Notes: a model not told the origin generated them from the sequence alone. Counted from the first letter of the stretch, positions 17,194 to 25,390 are shown. The stretch is 35,631 nucleotides of DNA from Pseudoalteromonas rubra (GCF_000967655.1 NZ_JXYA01000053.1:1-35631), one strand, 5' to 3'. Translations and numbers: made by a program.

Positions 17194-17333
17194 GATCAGG
17201 CTGTGAATTGCAGTCTGATCCCTGCTTGGCGGGTGAAGGATCGGCGCCAATAACGAGATCCTTTGTGTGGATCTTAGTCTAGGCCTTTATTTTTAAAGGC
17301 TGAGATAAGTTATCCACCGAATCTGTGGATAAC
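17194..17333. other. Cluster of four inverted repeats ending in facing DnaA boxes
   Basis: Four successive inverted repeats fill 140 bases. The first is GATCAGGCTG/CAGTCTGATC (17194-17220; 10 bp with one G-T pair). The second is AAGGATC/GATCCTT (17236-17263). The third is GCCTTTA/TAAAGGC (17283-17300; loop TTTT). The fourth is GTTATCCAC/GTGGATAAC (17309-17333; loop 7). Five GATC sites fall at 17194-17273. No open reading frame explains it. It lies between the tRNA-Asn promoter and the MATE-uvrB pair. A cis-acting replication-control or regulatory site is inferred. Confidence 0.55.
17309..17333. promoter_or_regulatory. Two facing DnaA boxes
   Basis: TTATCCACC (17310-17318, +) matches the strong DnaA box TTATCCACA at 8 of 9 positions. 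TGTGGATAA (17324-17332) is a perfect box on the minus strand. With one extra base each side the arms are a perfect 9-bp inverted repeat. A weaker minus-strand box (TGTGGATCT, 7 of 9) lies at 17266-17274. Confidence 0.6.
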
Positions 17334-17840
17334 ATTGTTTATTAAACTTTAAAAAGTGCTACAAAGCCATATATTCCGGGGCATAGCGACGATGCAAGTA
17401 TTTTGATGAAAAATAATTAGTTGCTATAAATCAATGCGTTATAAAAATTGCACCATACTGGGAGGAGAAATGACCAATATGACGAATTTATTTCGCATGA
17501 GCACCAATAATGTGCAAAAAGTAACCCGACTCAGCTTGCAGTACGATAAAAAACCGACTTTTTCCTAAATATGTTTGAGTTGGCGTGAAATACCCCAATA
17601 AAACAATTTTTAACGCCGTGCCAGAGCCTCGATAGCACAACAAGCTTAGTTTGCGTATGTTTTGCGCGATACGTGGTATGGCGAGAAAGTGCTGGTAAGT
17701 CTAAATCATCGCACAGCGCTATGATGCGCTACCTATGTTATGCATCTTGTATCAGGTATGTACACGCCATCGGTTTAATTAAGTGCATCACAGAGGGTGA
17801 TCCTTTAGAATACTCGCTTCCAAATGAGGTAAAACAAACT
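17334..17840. other. Leader region before the MATE-uvrB genes
   Basis: A 500-base stretch with no established gene. It holds a candidate promoter, TTGATG-16-TATAAA (17403-17430), and a short open frame with a good ribosome site at 17470-17568. An in-frame extension of the MATE gene back to 17673 is possible but not credible. I see no LexA box of the CTGT-N8-ACAG form, although uvrB is LexA-controlled in E. coli. Confidence 0.45.
17470..17568 (+). CDS. Possible small protein or leader peptide (32 residues)
   Basis: A short frame starts ATG ACC AAT ATG with GGAGGAG just upstream (GGAGG ends 4 bases before the ATG), one of the best ribosome sites in the window. The peptide begins MTNMTNLFRMSTNNVQ and ends KKPTFS; it is polar and basic, with no membrane segment. 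A candidate promoter TTGATG-16-TATAAA ends 39 bases before the ATG. It could be a leader or regulatory small gene ahead of the MATE-uvrB operon. Only the start context and position support it. Confidence 0.3.
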   Translation: MTNMTNLFRMSTNNVQKVTRLSLQYDKKPTFS

Positions 17841-19226
17841 ATGTCCGCAGTTCGTCAATCAAATACCGGCAGTGATATTCTCAATGGGTCTATAGCGGCT
17901 ACGCTCAGGCGTATGACCGTGCCCATGATTTTTGGCATGATCACGCTGATGAGTTTTAACTTAGTCGATACCTTCTTTATTAGCTTGCTTGGTACCGAGC
18001 CGCTGGCTGCGGTGAGTTTTACCTTTCCTGTTACTTTTACGGTGATCAGCCTGGCAATAGGCCTTGGTATCGGCACGTCGGCGGTAATCGCAAAAGCACT
18101 GGGTGCCAATAACATGGAAGAAGCAAAGTTTGATGGGTTTGTCGCTTTGCTGGTGTCTGCGCTGATGGTGGCTATCTTGTCTGCTGCAGGTTACGCATTG
18201 ATTGAACCTATTTTTACCTTGCTGGGTGCCGGCCCACAGACCATGCCGTATATTTATGACTATATTTCTATCTGGTTTGCAGGTGCCGTCTTTTTGATTA
18301 TGCCAATGATAGGTAACTCTATCCTCAGAGCCAGCGGCGACACCAAAACGCCAAGCCTGATCATGGGGTTGGGTGGGCTTATTAATGCCATTTTGGATCC
18401 CTTACTTATTTTTGGCTATGGACCGTTTCCTGAGTTGGGCGTGAAAGGCGCGGCAATCGCCAGTGTCATTGCCTGGAGCGTCGGTGTGGTGTTTATTCTA
18501 TACTTATTAGCAGTAAAGAAGCGCTTACTACAGATATCAAGTCCGCAGCAAAGCATTAGTCAGGCGACCAGTAAAATATTAAAAATAGGTTTACCTGCTG
18601 CCGGGGCAAATATGCTTACGCCAATCGCGATGGCGGTGATGACCGCGATTATTGCAACCTATGGCGCTGAAGCTGTGGCGGCGTTTGGGGTAGGCAGCCG
18701 TATCGAATCGATTGCCAGCCTGGTGGTGTTGGCATTGTCTATGACCTTACCGCCTTTTGTGAGTCAAAACTTCGGTGCGCAGAAGTATCAGCGCGTTGAA
18801 GATGCATACCGCACGACACTGAAGTTTGTAATGGCCTGGCAGTTCGGTATCTATATTGTGCTTATTGCGGCATCGCATTGGATCAGCGTGGCATTTGGCG
18901 ATGAACCTCAGGTGGTCGACATTATTAAGCTATTCATTTATACCTTGCCACTGAGTTATGGTTTGCAAGGGGTGATCATTCTTACCAACTCATCCTTTAA
19001 TGCGTTACACAAGCCGATGCGGGCTTTGGTTTTAAGCGTTGTGCGCTTGTTTGTGTTTTACGTCCCTTGTGCTTATCTGGGGTCTCACATTGCTGGCATT
19101 CATGGGCTGTTTATTGGCGCCGCAATTGGTAACCTGTTTACGGCAATGTTGGCGTATAAATGGTTTATGAGCACTTTAGGTGCGATGCAAGTAAGTCAAC
19201 CTCAATCAGAGGAGAAAACGGTATGA
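17841..19226 (+). CDS. MATE-family multidrug/Na+ efflux transporter
   Basis: Cation-coupled exporter of the MATE superfamily (NorM/DinF-like) in the inner membrane. The 461 residues have about 12 hydrophobic helices in two homologous halves. Family stretches are NLVDTFFISLLGTEPLAAVS, the helix-7-like AAGANMLTPIAMAV, and GNSILRASGDTKTP. I chose ATG 17841 because GAGGT lies 10 bases upstream and the product then starts at the usual distance from helix 1. A frame extending to 17673 would add 56 residues unlike the family. The stop overlaps the uvrB start as ATGA (19223-19226), so the two genes are translationally coupled. The substrate cannot be told. Confidence 0.93.
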   Translation: MSAVRQSNTGSDILNGSIAATLRRMTVPMIFGMITLMSFNLVDTFFISLLGTEPLAAVSFTFPVTFTVISLAIGLGIGTSAVIAKALGANNMEEAKFDGFVALLVSALMVAILSAAGYALIEPIFTLLGAGPQTMPYIYDYISIWFAGAVFLIMPMIGNSILRASGDTKTPSLIMGLGGLINAILDPLLIFGYGPFPELGVKGAAIASVIAWSVGVVFILYLLAVKKRLLQISSPQQSISQATSKILKIGLPAAGANMLTPIAMAVMTAIIATYGAEAVAAFGVGSRIESIASLVVLALSMTLPPFVSQNFGAQKYQRVEDAYRTTLKFVMAWQFGIYIVLIAASHWISVAFGDEPQVVDIIKLFIYTLPLSYGLQGVIILTNSSFNALHKPMRALVLSVVRLFVFYVPCAYLGSHIAGIHGLFIGAAIGNLFTAMLAYKWFMSTLGAMQVSQPQSEEKTV

Positions 19227-21235
19227 GTGATGTCTTTGACCTGGTATCCGAGTTTTCACCCAGTGGCGATCAGCCCACCGCTATCGCACAATTGTGCGAT
19301 GGGCTGGAAGCCGGCCTGGCGCATCAGACCTTACTGGGCGCGACCGGTACAGGTAAAACCTTTACCATGGCCAATATTATTCATACGTTAAATCGGCCAA
19401 CCATTATTATGGCGCACAATAAAACGCTGGCCGCACAGTTATACGGAGAGATGAAAGAGTTTTTCCCCAATAACGCGGTGGAGTATTTTGTTTCTTACTA
19501 TGACTATTATCAGCCCGAAGCCTATGTGGTTGCCAGCGACACCTTCATCGAAAAAGATGCCTCAATCAATGAGCATATTGAACAGATGCGTTTGTCTGCG
19601 ACAAAAGCTTTGCTGGAACGCCGGGATACCATCATAGTTGCGTCTGTATCTGCCATTTATGGTTTGGGCGACCCCGACTCATACATGAAAATGATGTTGT
19701 TGCTCAAAGTGGGCGAAACCATGGAGCAGCGGGCCATGCTCAGACGCCTGGCTGAACTGCAATATACCCGCAATGATATGGACTTTAGTCGCGGTACTTA
19801 TCGGGTGAGGGGAGAAGTGATCGATATCTTCCCGGCAGAATCGGATACTTATGCTATCCGGGTGGAAATGTTCGATGAAGAAATCGAGCGCATCAGTATG
19901 TTTGATCCCCTGACCGGCGCGGTCGAAAAGCATTTAGTGCGTGCAACCATTTACCCCAAAACTCACTATGTAACGCCGCGCGAAAAAATTCTCGACGCGA
20001 TAGAAAACATCAAGCAGGAACTCAAAGAGCGCCGCAACAAGTTACTGGCCGACAACCGCCTGGTCGAAGAGCAGCGGGTGGCGCAGCGCACGCAATACGA
20101 CATTGAAATGATGACCGAGCTGGGTTATTGCTCGGGCATTGAAAACTACAGCCGTTATTTGTCAGGCCGTGCACCGGGTGAGCCGCCGCCAACATTACTG
20201 GATTACTTGCCAGATGATGCATTGATGATCATAGATGAATCTCATGTGACCGTGTCGCAGATAGGCGCCATGTACAAGGGCGACCGCAGTCGTAAAGAGA
20301 ACCTGGTGGAATACGGCTTCAGGTTACCGTCTGCAATGGACAACCGGCCTTTGAAATTTGAAGAATTTGAAGCGATTGCGCCGCAAACCATCTATGTGTC
20401 AGCTACGCCAGGCGACTATGAACTAGAACGCTCAAGTGGCGAGGTCGCTGAGCAGGTTATTCGCCCGACAGGGCTGCTTGATCCCGAGCTAGAAGTGCGC
20501 CCCGTTGCCACGCAGGTCGACGACTTGCTGTCTGAAATCTACCGCCGGGTTGAGCTGCAGGAGCGGGTGCTGGTAACCACGCTGACGAAACGCATGGCGG
20601 AAGACTTGACCGATTACCTCAATGATCATGATGTCCGGGTACGCTATCTACATTCGGATATTGATACTGTGGAACGGGTGGAAATTATCCGCGATCTGCG
20701 CAAAGGCGTGTTTGACGTGTTGGTCGGCATCAACCTGTTACGTGAAGGGCTCGATATGCCCGAAGTCTCTTTGGTTGCTATTTTGGATGCGGATAAGGAA
20801 GGCTTTTTACGCTCGGCCCGTTCATTGATCCAGACCATTGGCCGGGCAGCCCGACACATCAATGGTAAAGCCATTCTGTATGGTGATGTGATCACTAAAT
20901 CCATGCGAAAGGCAATTGATGAAACGGAGCGACGCCGGGCTATTCAGCATGCCTACAATGAGAAACACGGCCAGAAACCGCAGGCTCTGGTGAAGAAGAT
21001 CACTGATGTGATGGACCTGGGCGAGGAAGTGTCGGCTGAACAGGCTGCAGCGACATCGAAAGCTGCGAGAAAGCCATCGGCTGCTAAGCAGAATCAAAGT
21101 GTGACTGAACTGACCGAGCAGATAAAACAGCTTGAGACGCAGATGATGCAATATGCCCGAGAGTTAGAGTTTGAAAAAGCGGCTGCTATTCGGGATGAGG
21201 TACATCTGTTGCAGCAGCAATTGCTAAAGAGCTAG
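19223..21235 (+). CDS. uvrB: Excinuclease ABC subunit B
   Basis: Damage-verifying helicase-like subunit of nucleotide-excision repair; it loads from UvrA and recruits UvrC. The 670 residues match the family (E. coli 673). Walker A GATGTGKT lies at 39-46, the beta-hairpin region YYDYYQPEAYV near 95, the DESH motif II near 338, helicase motif VI with QTIGRAARH, and the C-terminal UVR domain (LEFEKAAAIRDE) that binds UvrC. ATG 19223 has AGGAG 8 bases upstream. It overlaps the end of the MATE gene by 4 bases and has no evident promoter of its own, so it probably depends on transcription through that gene. A strong terminator follows. Confidence 0.98.
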   Translation: MSDVFDLVSEFSPSGDQPTAIAQLCDGLEAGLAHQTLLGATGTGKTFTMANIIHTLNRPTIIMAHNKTLAAQLYGEMKEFFPNNAVEYFVSYYDYYQPEAYVVASDTFIEKDASINEHIEQMRLSATKALLERRDTIIVASVSAIYGLGDPDSYMKMMLLLKVGETMEQRAMLRRLAELQYTRNDMDFSRGTYRVRGEVIDIFPAESDTYAIRVEMFDEEIERISMFDPLTGAVEKHLVRATIYPKTHYVTPREKILDAIENIKQELKERRNKLLADNRLVEEQRVAQRTQYDIEMMTELGYCSGIENYSRYLSGRAPGEPPPTLLDYLPDDALMIIDESHVTVSQIGAMYKGDRSRKENLVEYGFRLPSAMDNRPLKFEEFEAIAPQTIYVSATPGDYELERSSGEVAEQVIRPTGLLDPELEVRPVATQVDDLLSEIYRRVELQERVLVTTLTKRMAEDLTDYLNDHDVRVRYLHSDIDTVERVEIIRDLRKGVFDVLVGINLLREGLDMPEVSLVAILDADKEGFLRSARSLIQTIGRAARHINGKAILYGDVITKSMRKAIDETERRRAIQHAYNEKHGQKPQALVKKITDVMDLGEEVSAEQAAATSKAARKPSAAKQNQSVTELTEQIKQLETQMMQYARELEFEKAAAIRDEVHLLQQQLLKS

Positions 21236-21244
21236 TGCTACTTG

Positions 21245-21275
21245 CGAAAAGCGCAGCCACTGGCTGCGCTTTTCG
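21245..21275. terminator. Bidirectional terminator between uvrB and the beta-barrel gene
   Basis: CGAAAAGCGCAGCCA (21245-21259) and TGGCTGCGCTTTTCG (21261-21275) are perfectly complementary around one base. The A-tract on one side and the T-tract on the other make it act in both directions. It starts 10 bases after the uvrB stop and ends 11 bases past the stop of the convergent gene. Confidence 0.9.
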
Positions 21276-21285
21276 TTTCTTAATC

Positions 21286-21882
21286 TTAGAAGCGGTAGCT
21301 GATACCAACACCTAAGCTAGAGGCATCAAGGTCACCCATGTCCATGTATTGAATGGCTGCGTTAACAGACAGGCCGTTATCCCAGTCGTACTGCCAGCCA
21401 GCTTCGGCTAAAAAGCTGACACCATCTTCTTCAGCCATAGTTTTACCTTTGTAGCCAATTTCGTAATCATAGTAGTGCGCGCCAACCTTACCGTATAAGT
21501 AGTTATTGTCGGTGAGCTGGTACTGGCCTTTTACCGCAAGTACCAGGTTGTCATAATCCAACTCGTTTGCACCGATTTCAAATAGCGCTTTGTCATTGCG
21601 AGTACAGGTAAATTTATCGTCGTTGTCGTCCCTACATTTCCAGTCATCGGCTTCCATACCTGTGTTGATACCTGCTTCCAATGCCCAGGTAGAATCATAT
21701 TGATAGTTATAGTAAGCATAAACATGCGTTACGCCATCACCATCCTGATCTGAGCTTTTATATGAGGCACTGCCGCCAAAGAGTTGGGCGCCGACACGGT
21801 GTTGTTCATCCTGCTGAGCAGCCTGAGTTGCAAAAGAGGCTGAAACTGCAAAAACAAGTGAGAGGAGAGAGAAAGATTTCAT
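21286..21882 (-). CDS. Outer-membrane beta-barrel protein, OmpA-like fold
   Basis: Predicted small outer-membrane porin-like barrel, 198 residues. The signal peptide is MKSFSLLSLVFAVSASFATQA, about 21 residues, followed by AQQD. The mature chain alternates polar and aromatic residues in about eight strands (VYAYYNYQ, YLYGKVGAHYYDYEIGY, AEAGWQYDW) and ends in YRF, the C-terminal aromatic used for barrel insertion. Acidic loops (DQDGDG, RDDNDD) may bind cations. Two cysteines flank one loop. I prefer ATG 21882 because GGAAT is 7 bases upstream; ATG 21891 would add three residues. Function beyond a generic outer-membrane barrel is not visible. Confidence 0.85.
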   Translation of the reverse strand: MKSFSLLSLVFAVSASFATQAAQQDEQHRVGAQLFGGSASYKSSDQDGDGVTHVYAYYNYQYDSTWALEAGINTGMEADDWKCRDDNDDKFTCTRNDKALFEIGANELDYDNLVLAVKGQYQLTDNNYLYGKVGAHYYDYEIGYKGKTMAEEDGVSFLAEAGWQYDWDNGLSVNAAIQYMDMGDLDASSLGVGISYRF

Positions 21883-22004
21883 TGCTGTCATTCCGTTTGA
21901 TTAACTTGCCGACAAGTGTATGCAGACGCCTTGTGAGAGTCTGTTTGAGGCGTGTCATAAAATGTAAGCGCATGTAGAGTGGCTGTAAGCAACTATGAAT
22001 ATGC

Positions 22005-22847
22005 TCAGTCAGGGAGGTCGATGGCGTTACCGGTTGCATCACAGATAGCGCGTAAGTCCTCTTCTCTAATCGGATTAGCAGCGGCGTTACTGCGGATCAG
22101 CACTATTTCGATAGCCGGCAGGGCGGGTAAATCCGAGCGGCTAATAATTGGCAGGCCCCGTGCGCTACTTTTCGCCAGAGCACCCACTGCCAAGCCCGCT
22201 TTAACCAGAGCGCGCAAAGCAGAAGCACTCCCGCAGTTAGCGATTACTTTAAATGGCCGCTCCTGTTTCATTAATCCTTCGATGGCGGCCTGATGGAAAC
22301 GACAGTCTCGCTGGAATATGGCCAGTGGCAAACTGGGATCGGGGTGGAAGCTGCCAACCCAGACGCCTTGATCATGATAGAGTAATACCCCTTCCTCAGA
22401 ATCCGGACTGCGGGTGATCACAGCTAAATCTAACTCGCCCCGGTCCAGCGCATCTTTGATCCGGTTGCTGGACATACAGTGAATGTCCAGTTCCAGATTT
22501 GGCCAATGTCGATGCAGTTGGCTTACTAGCCTGGGCAAAATTGCATCGGCGTAATCGTCTGGGCAGCCAAGCCTGAGTAAGGTTGTTCCCTCATTGCGCC
22601 GCATATGGGCCAGCGTGTCATCGTGTAACCGCACCAGCTGTCGGGCGTAGCGCATCAAAGTGTGTCCATCCTGAGTCAGATGTAGTTTTCGCCCGGACTT
22701 TTCAAACAAGGGCCTGCCTACTTCCTGCTGGAGCTTTTTCATCTGCATGCTGATGGCCGATTGAGTGCGATACAGCTGGCTGGCAGCCCGGGTAAAACTG
22801 CCATTTTCGACACAGGCGATGAAACTACGCAGAGAGTCTATATCCAT
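22005..22847 (-). CDS. LysR-family transcriptional regulator
   Basis: N-terminal winged helix-turn-helix (about residues 2-60; SFTRAASQLYRTQSAISMQMKKLQ) and a C-terminal periplasmic-binding-like effector domain (about 90-275). Length 280 is slightly short for the family. It is divergent from the glutathione S-transferase gene with 109 bases between, the common arrangement for a LysR regulator and its target. No effector can be predicted. Confidence 0.92.
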   Translation of the reverse strand: MDIDSLRSFIACVENGSFTRAASQLYRTQSAISMQMKKLQQEVGRPLFEKSGRKLHLTQDGHTLMRYARQLVRLHDDTLAHMRRNEGTTLLRLGCPDDYADAILPRLVSQLHRHWPNLELDIHCMSSNRIKDALDRGELDLAVITRSPDSEEGVLLYHDQGVWVGSFHPDPSLPLAIFQRDCRFHQAAIEGLMKQERPFKVIANCGSASALRALVKAGLAVGALAKSSARGLPIISRSDLPALPAIEIVLIRSNAAANPIREEDLRAICDATGNAIDLPD

Positions 22848-22862
22848 ATCTATAAGGAATGT

Positions 22863-22877
22863 TGATGTTTGATATCA
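22863..22877. promoter_or_regulatory. Possible LysR-type dyad between regulator and GST
   Basis: TGAT-N7-ATCA forms a 15-base dyad in the divergent intergenic region. Its size is right for a LysR-type site, but its inner positions do not fit the classical T-N11-A rule, so this is only a candidate. Confidence 0.25.
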
Positions 22878-22956
22878 GAATTATCCGCTGGTTTGAGCTG
22901 ATAAAGCAACCTAAAGTAATGCTAACTAAAAATGTATCACTGAACTGAGGCGCGTT

Positions 22957-23613
22957 ATGAAACTCTATATCGGGAATAAAAATTACTCTACCTGGTCGCT
23001 GAGAGCTTGGCTACTTATTGAAAAGTATAAACTAAATTTTGAAGAGGTGGCACTCAAGTTAGAAACACCCGCCTTCTATCAAGTCTTGTCTGAGCTCAGC
23101 CCCACACAGAAAGTCCCTTTACTAGTGGATGGTGATTTGGTCGTCTGGGAATCTTTGGCTATCTGTGAATATATCAATGAAGCTTATCTTTGCGGACAGG
23201 CTTGGCCTTGCTGCCCTAAATTACGGGCCAGAGCGCGGGCGTTGAGTGCACAAATGCACAGTGGCTTTTTGGCACTCAGGGCTGAAATGCCAATGAATAT
23301 CAGAGCACAGCGGCGTGTAGAGTTATCCCCAGCTGCCCAGAAAGACATAGCGCGTATTGCTCAGATCTGGCGTCAGCAGTTGACAGAATTTGGCGCTCAG
23401 GAAGGGTGGCTATTTGGCGGCTGGAGCATTGTTGATGCGATGTTTGCACCTGTTGTGATGCGCTTTATCAGCTATGGTGTGGAGTTAGGTCCTTTGGAAA
23501 AAGCGTATATGGAAAAAGTCCTTGCCTGCCCGGCGATACAAAAGTGGCGTGCTGAAGCATTACTGGAAAAGGACATAGTGGAAAGTGATGAAGCGGGTGT
23601 ACCATACCCCTAA
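22957..23613 (+). CDS. Glutathione S-transferase family protein
   Basis: Cytosolic GST fold: a thioredoxin-like N-terminal domain (about 1-80) and an all-helical C-terminal domain (about 90-210). The start YIGNKNYSTWSLRAWLL places a serine/tyrosine cluster at the catalytic position. VPLLVDGD contains the cis-proline before strand 3, and WESLAICEYI holds the glutathione gamma-glutamyl-binding Glu-Ser pair. Length 218 is normal. The substrate is unknown. The divergent LysR gene is the likely regulator. Confidence 0.9.
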   Translation: MKLYIGNKNYSTWSLRAWLLIEKYKLNFEEVALKLETPAFYQVLSELSPTQKVPLLVDGDLVVWESLAICEYINEAYLCGQAWPCCPKLRARARALSAQMHSGFLALRAEMPMNIRAQRRVELSPAAQKDIARIAQIWRQQLTEFGAQEGWLFGGWSIVDAMFAPVVMRFISYGVELGPLEKAYMEKVLACPAIQKWRAEALLEKDIVESDEAGVPYP

Positions 23614-23662
23614 TCTCAGTCACTTTTTGTCAGTTGGGGGTTATTTGCATATTGCCTCCTTA

Positions 23663-23698
23663 ATTGAGTAGTACACTTATTTTTGTGTATTACTCAAT
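23663..23698. promoter_or_regulatory. 14-bp inverted repeat upstream of the GNAT gene
   Basis: ATTGAGTAGTACAC (23663-23676) and GTGTATTACTCAAT (23685-23698) pair at 13 of 14 positions around an 8-base T-rich loop. It ends 14 bases before the next ATG and lies 50 bases past the GST stop. No T-run follows, so an operator or 5'-UTR hairpin that could occlude the ribosome site is as likely as a terminator. Confidence 0.45.
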
Positions 23699-23712
23699 AA
23701 TGGAAGTACCTC

Positions 23713-24183
23713 ATGCTTACCCCCGTTGATGCCAACAATCTGCCTGTTTATCTCAATCTGGCACAGGCTTATGAAGCCGAATTTTCTGTCCTGACTGATA
23801 AAGCCCCTGGGACTGATGGCCTGTTTGCACTGGATACTGTGTTAGAAGGCAGTGTGACAGGTTATCTCTGGTATGACGGTGAAACGCCAGTAGGGTTGGC
23901 GGCGATATCGCGGCATGGAGAGAGTGAGTTTGAGGTGTGTGAGTTTTACATTGTGCCGCGTTATCGTAAAGCGGGGCTGGGTGCCCGATTTGCCCGGGCT
24001 ATCTGGGATAAATTGCCCGGATTTTGGACCATTAAGCAGATCGCTGGTGCTGAGTATGCAACGCAATTCTGGCGCCGCGCCATTGCGACAGCTGGTATAG
24101 CGAAGATGACTGAAGATACCTATCTGGATCCATATTGGGGGACTGTGACCCGTCAGCAGTTTCACTACAATACCTGCACGTGA
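23713..24183 (+). CDS. GNAT-like acetyltransferase
   Basis: 156 residues with the acetyl-CoA-binding motif region near 85-100 (FYIVPRYRKAGLGARFARAIWD, an R-x-x-G-x-G/A-type loop after a strand). The N-terminal half has the strand-rich core and the C-terminal part is short. The target is unknown. The ATG follows GGAAG. It is convergent with the alcohol dehydrogenase, with a single base between the two stops and no terminator. Confidence 0.75.
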   Translation: MLTPVDANNLPVYLNLAQAYEAEFSVLTDKAPGTDGLFALDTVLEGSVTGYLWYDGETPVGLAAISRHGESEFEVCEFYIVPRYRKAGLGARFARAIWDKLPGFWTIKQIAGAEYATQFWRRAIATAGIAKMTEDTYLDPYWGTVTRQQFHYNTCT

Positions 24184-24184
24184 G

Positions 24185-25390
24185 TCATGAAGAGCAGGCC
24201 CGGATCTGTGTCAGTATATTCTGGCAATCCGGTAGTGCCATAAAGTGCGGCACCGGGTAATCGGGGTGTGCCTCATCGAGCGCCATGACCGCCAGAGACT
24301 GAATGTCGTCACTCAGTACTTCAGTGAGTTGGGTTTGAATATTTAGCTGTGCCAGTAGCTGGGTAATATGGGCAATAAGATCCTGCGCTTGTTGTTCGAC
24401 GGGGTAATCCAGTGAGGTCAGGCTGCAATGGCGGGCAATCATGGCTAATTGACGGTGTATCCTGCTGCCGTACCAGTGCAAAACAGGCAACAGCAAAACG
24501 GCGTTGGCCAGACCGTGCGGGGTGCCGTACCTGGCTGTAAGCTGATGCGAAATGGCATGAATATAACCCACGGAGGTTCGGGTGAACGCCTGTCCGGCTA
24601 GAAAGGAGGCATAGAGCAGTTTTTCCCTCGCTTTTTGGTCCTGACCATTATGGTAGGCCGTGGGTAAGTGAGCAAATATCAGCGAACAAGCTTCGAGTGC
24701 TCTGTCATTCGTAAGCTTGGTAGCGTTAATGCTTAAAATCGCTTCAATGGCATGTGTCAGAGCATCGATGGCTGTGGTTGCTGTGATCCCACCAGGCAGC
24801 GAGGTGGTAAGCTGGCTGAGCAAAACTGCACGTTGTGGCACCAGACAAAAGTCTGCTGCCGCGAGCTTTTTACCCTGTTTCTCATCGTTAAATACCGCCG
24901 CGACCGTGGTTTCTGAGCCTGTGCCGGCTGTCGTTGGTATCGCAATGTTTGGTGGCAGTGTTTTAAGCACCTTAAAAAGCCCTGAAAACGTCTCCACTGC
25001 GCGTTTTGGCTTGACGACACGGGCACCAATTAATTTTGCTGCATCCAGCACAGAGCCACCACCAACACTCACGATTGCCACACAGTGGTGTTGGTTGTAT
25101 ACCTGATAGCCCTGTTCAATGTTCTTGATTGTCGGGTTAGGCTGCACCTGATCATAAACTACGGGGCTTAGGTTTTGGGCGTAAAGCGCGGTAAGTACGG
25201 GTTGGATTATGCCACGCTCATTGAGCACCTTATCTGTAACAACCAGAACCTGAGCATCATCGGGTAAAGACAGGTCTGCTATAGCATCCTTCAGCCCCTG
25301 GGTGCCTTGGTATAACTGTGGTTCCGGAATACCGATAAATCTGACTATCGATTTTAAAACAAAGTGGTAGCAACGATAGAGTAAGTGCAT
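24185..25390 (-). CDS. Iron-containing alcohol dehydrogenase
   Basis: Group III (Fe-ADH) NAD(P)-dependent dehydrogenase, cytosolic. It has a nucleotide-binding N-terminal domain with VSVGGGSVLDAAKL (near 105-118) and TTAGTGSE (near 154). The C-terminal helical metal domain has ligands in DALTHAIE, HAISHQL and TPHGLANA. The length of 401 is normal, although the first 15 or so residues (MHLLYRCYHFVLK) are unusual and a later start is possible. Substrate is not predictable. It is isolated from other metabolic genes. Confidence 0.92.
   Translation of the reverse strand: MHLLYRCYHFVLKSIVRFIGIPEPQLYQGTQGLKDAIADLSLPDDAQVLVVTDKVLNERGIIQPVLTALYAQNLSPVVYDQVQPNPTIKNIEQGYQVYNQHHCVAIVSVGGGSVLDAAKLIGARVVKPKRAVETFSGLFKVLKTLPPNIAIPTTAGTGSETTVAAVFNDEKQGKKLAAADFCLVPQRAVLLSQLTTSLPGGITATTAIDALTHAIEAILSINATKLTNDRALEACSLIFAHLPTAYHNGQDQKAREKLLYASFLAGQAFTRTSVGYIHAISHQLTARYGTPHGLANAVLLLPVLHWYGSRIHRQLAMIARHCSLTSLDYPVEQQAQDLIAHITQLLAQLNIQTQLTEVLSDDIQSLAVMALDEAHPDYPVPHFMALPDCQNILTQIRACSS

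Noticed and set aside
16970..17333. Chromosomal replication origin oriC
   Set aside because: GATC clusters, AT-rich DNA and DnaA boxes fit, but only two good boxes are present and no origin-linked genes are near; a DnaA-binding regulatory locus is more economical.
17673..17840. 56-residue N-terminal extension of the MATE protein
   Set aside because: It is unlike the family, and ATG 17841 has an acceptable ribosome site and the expected N-terminus.
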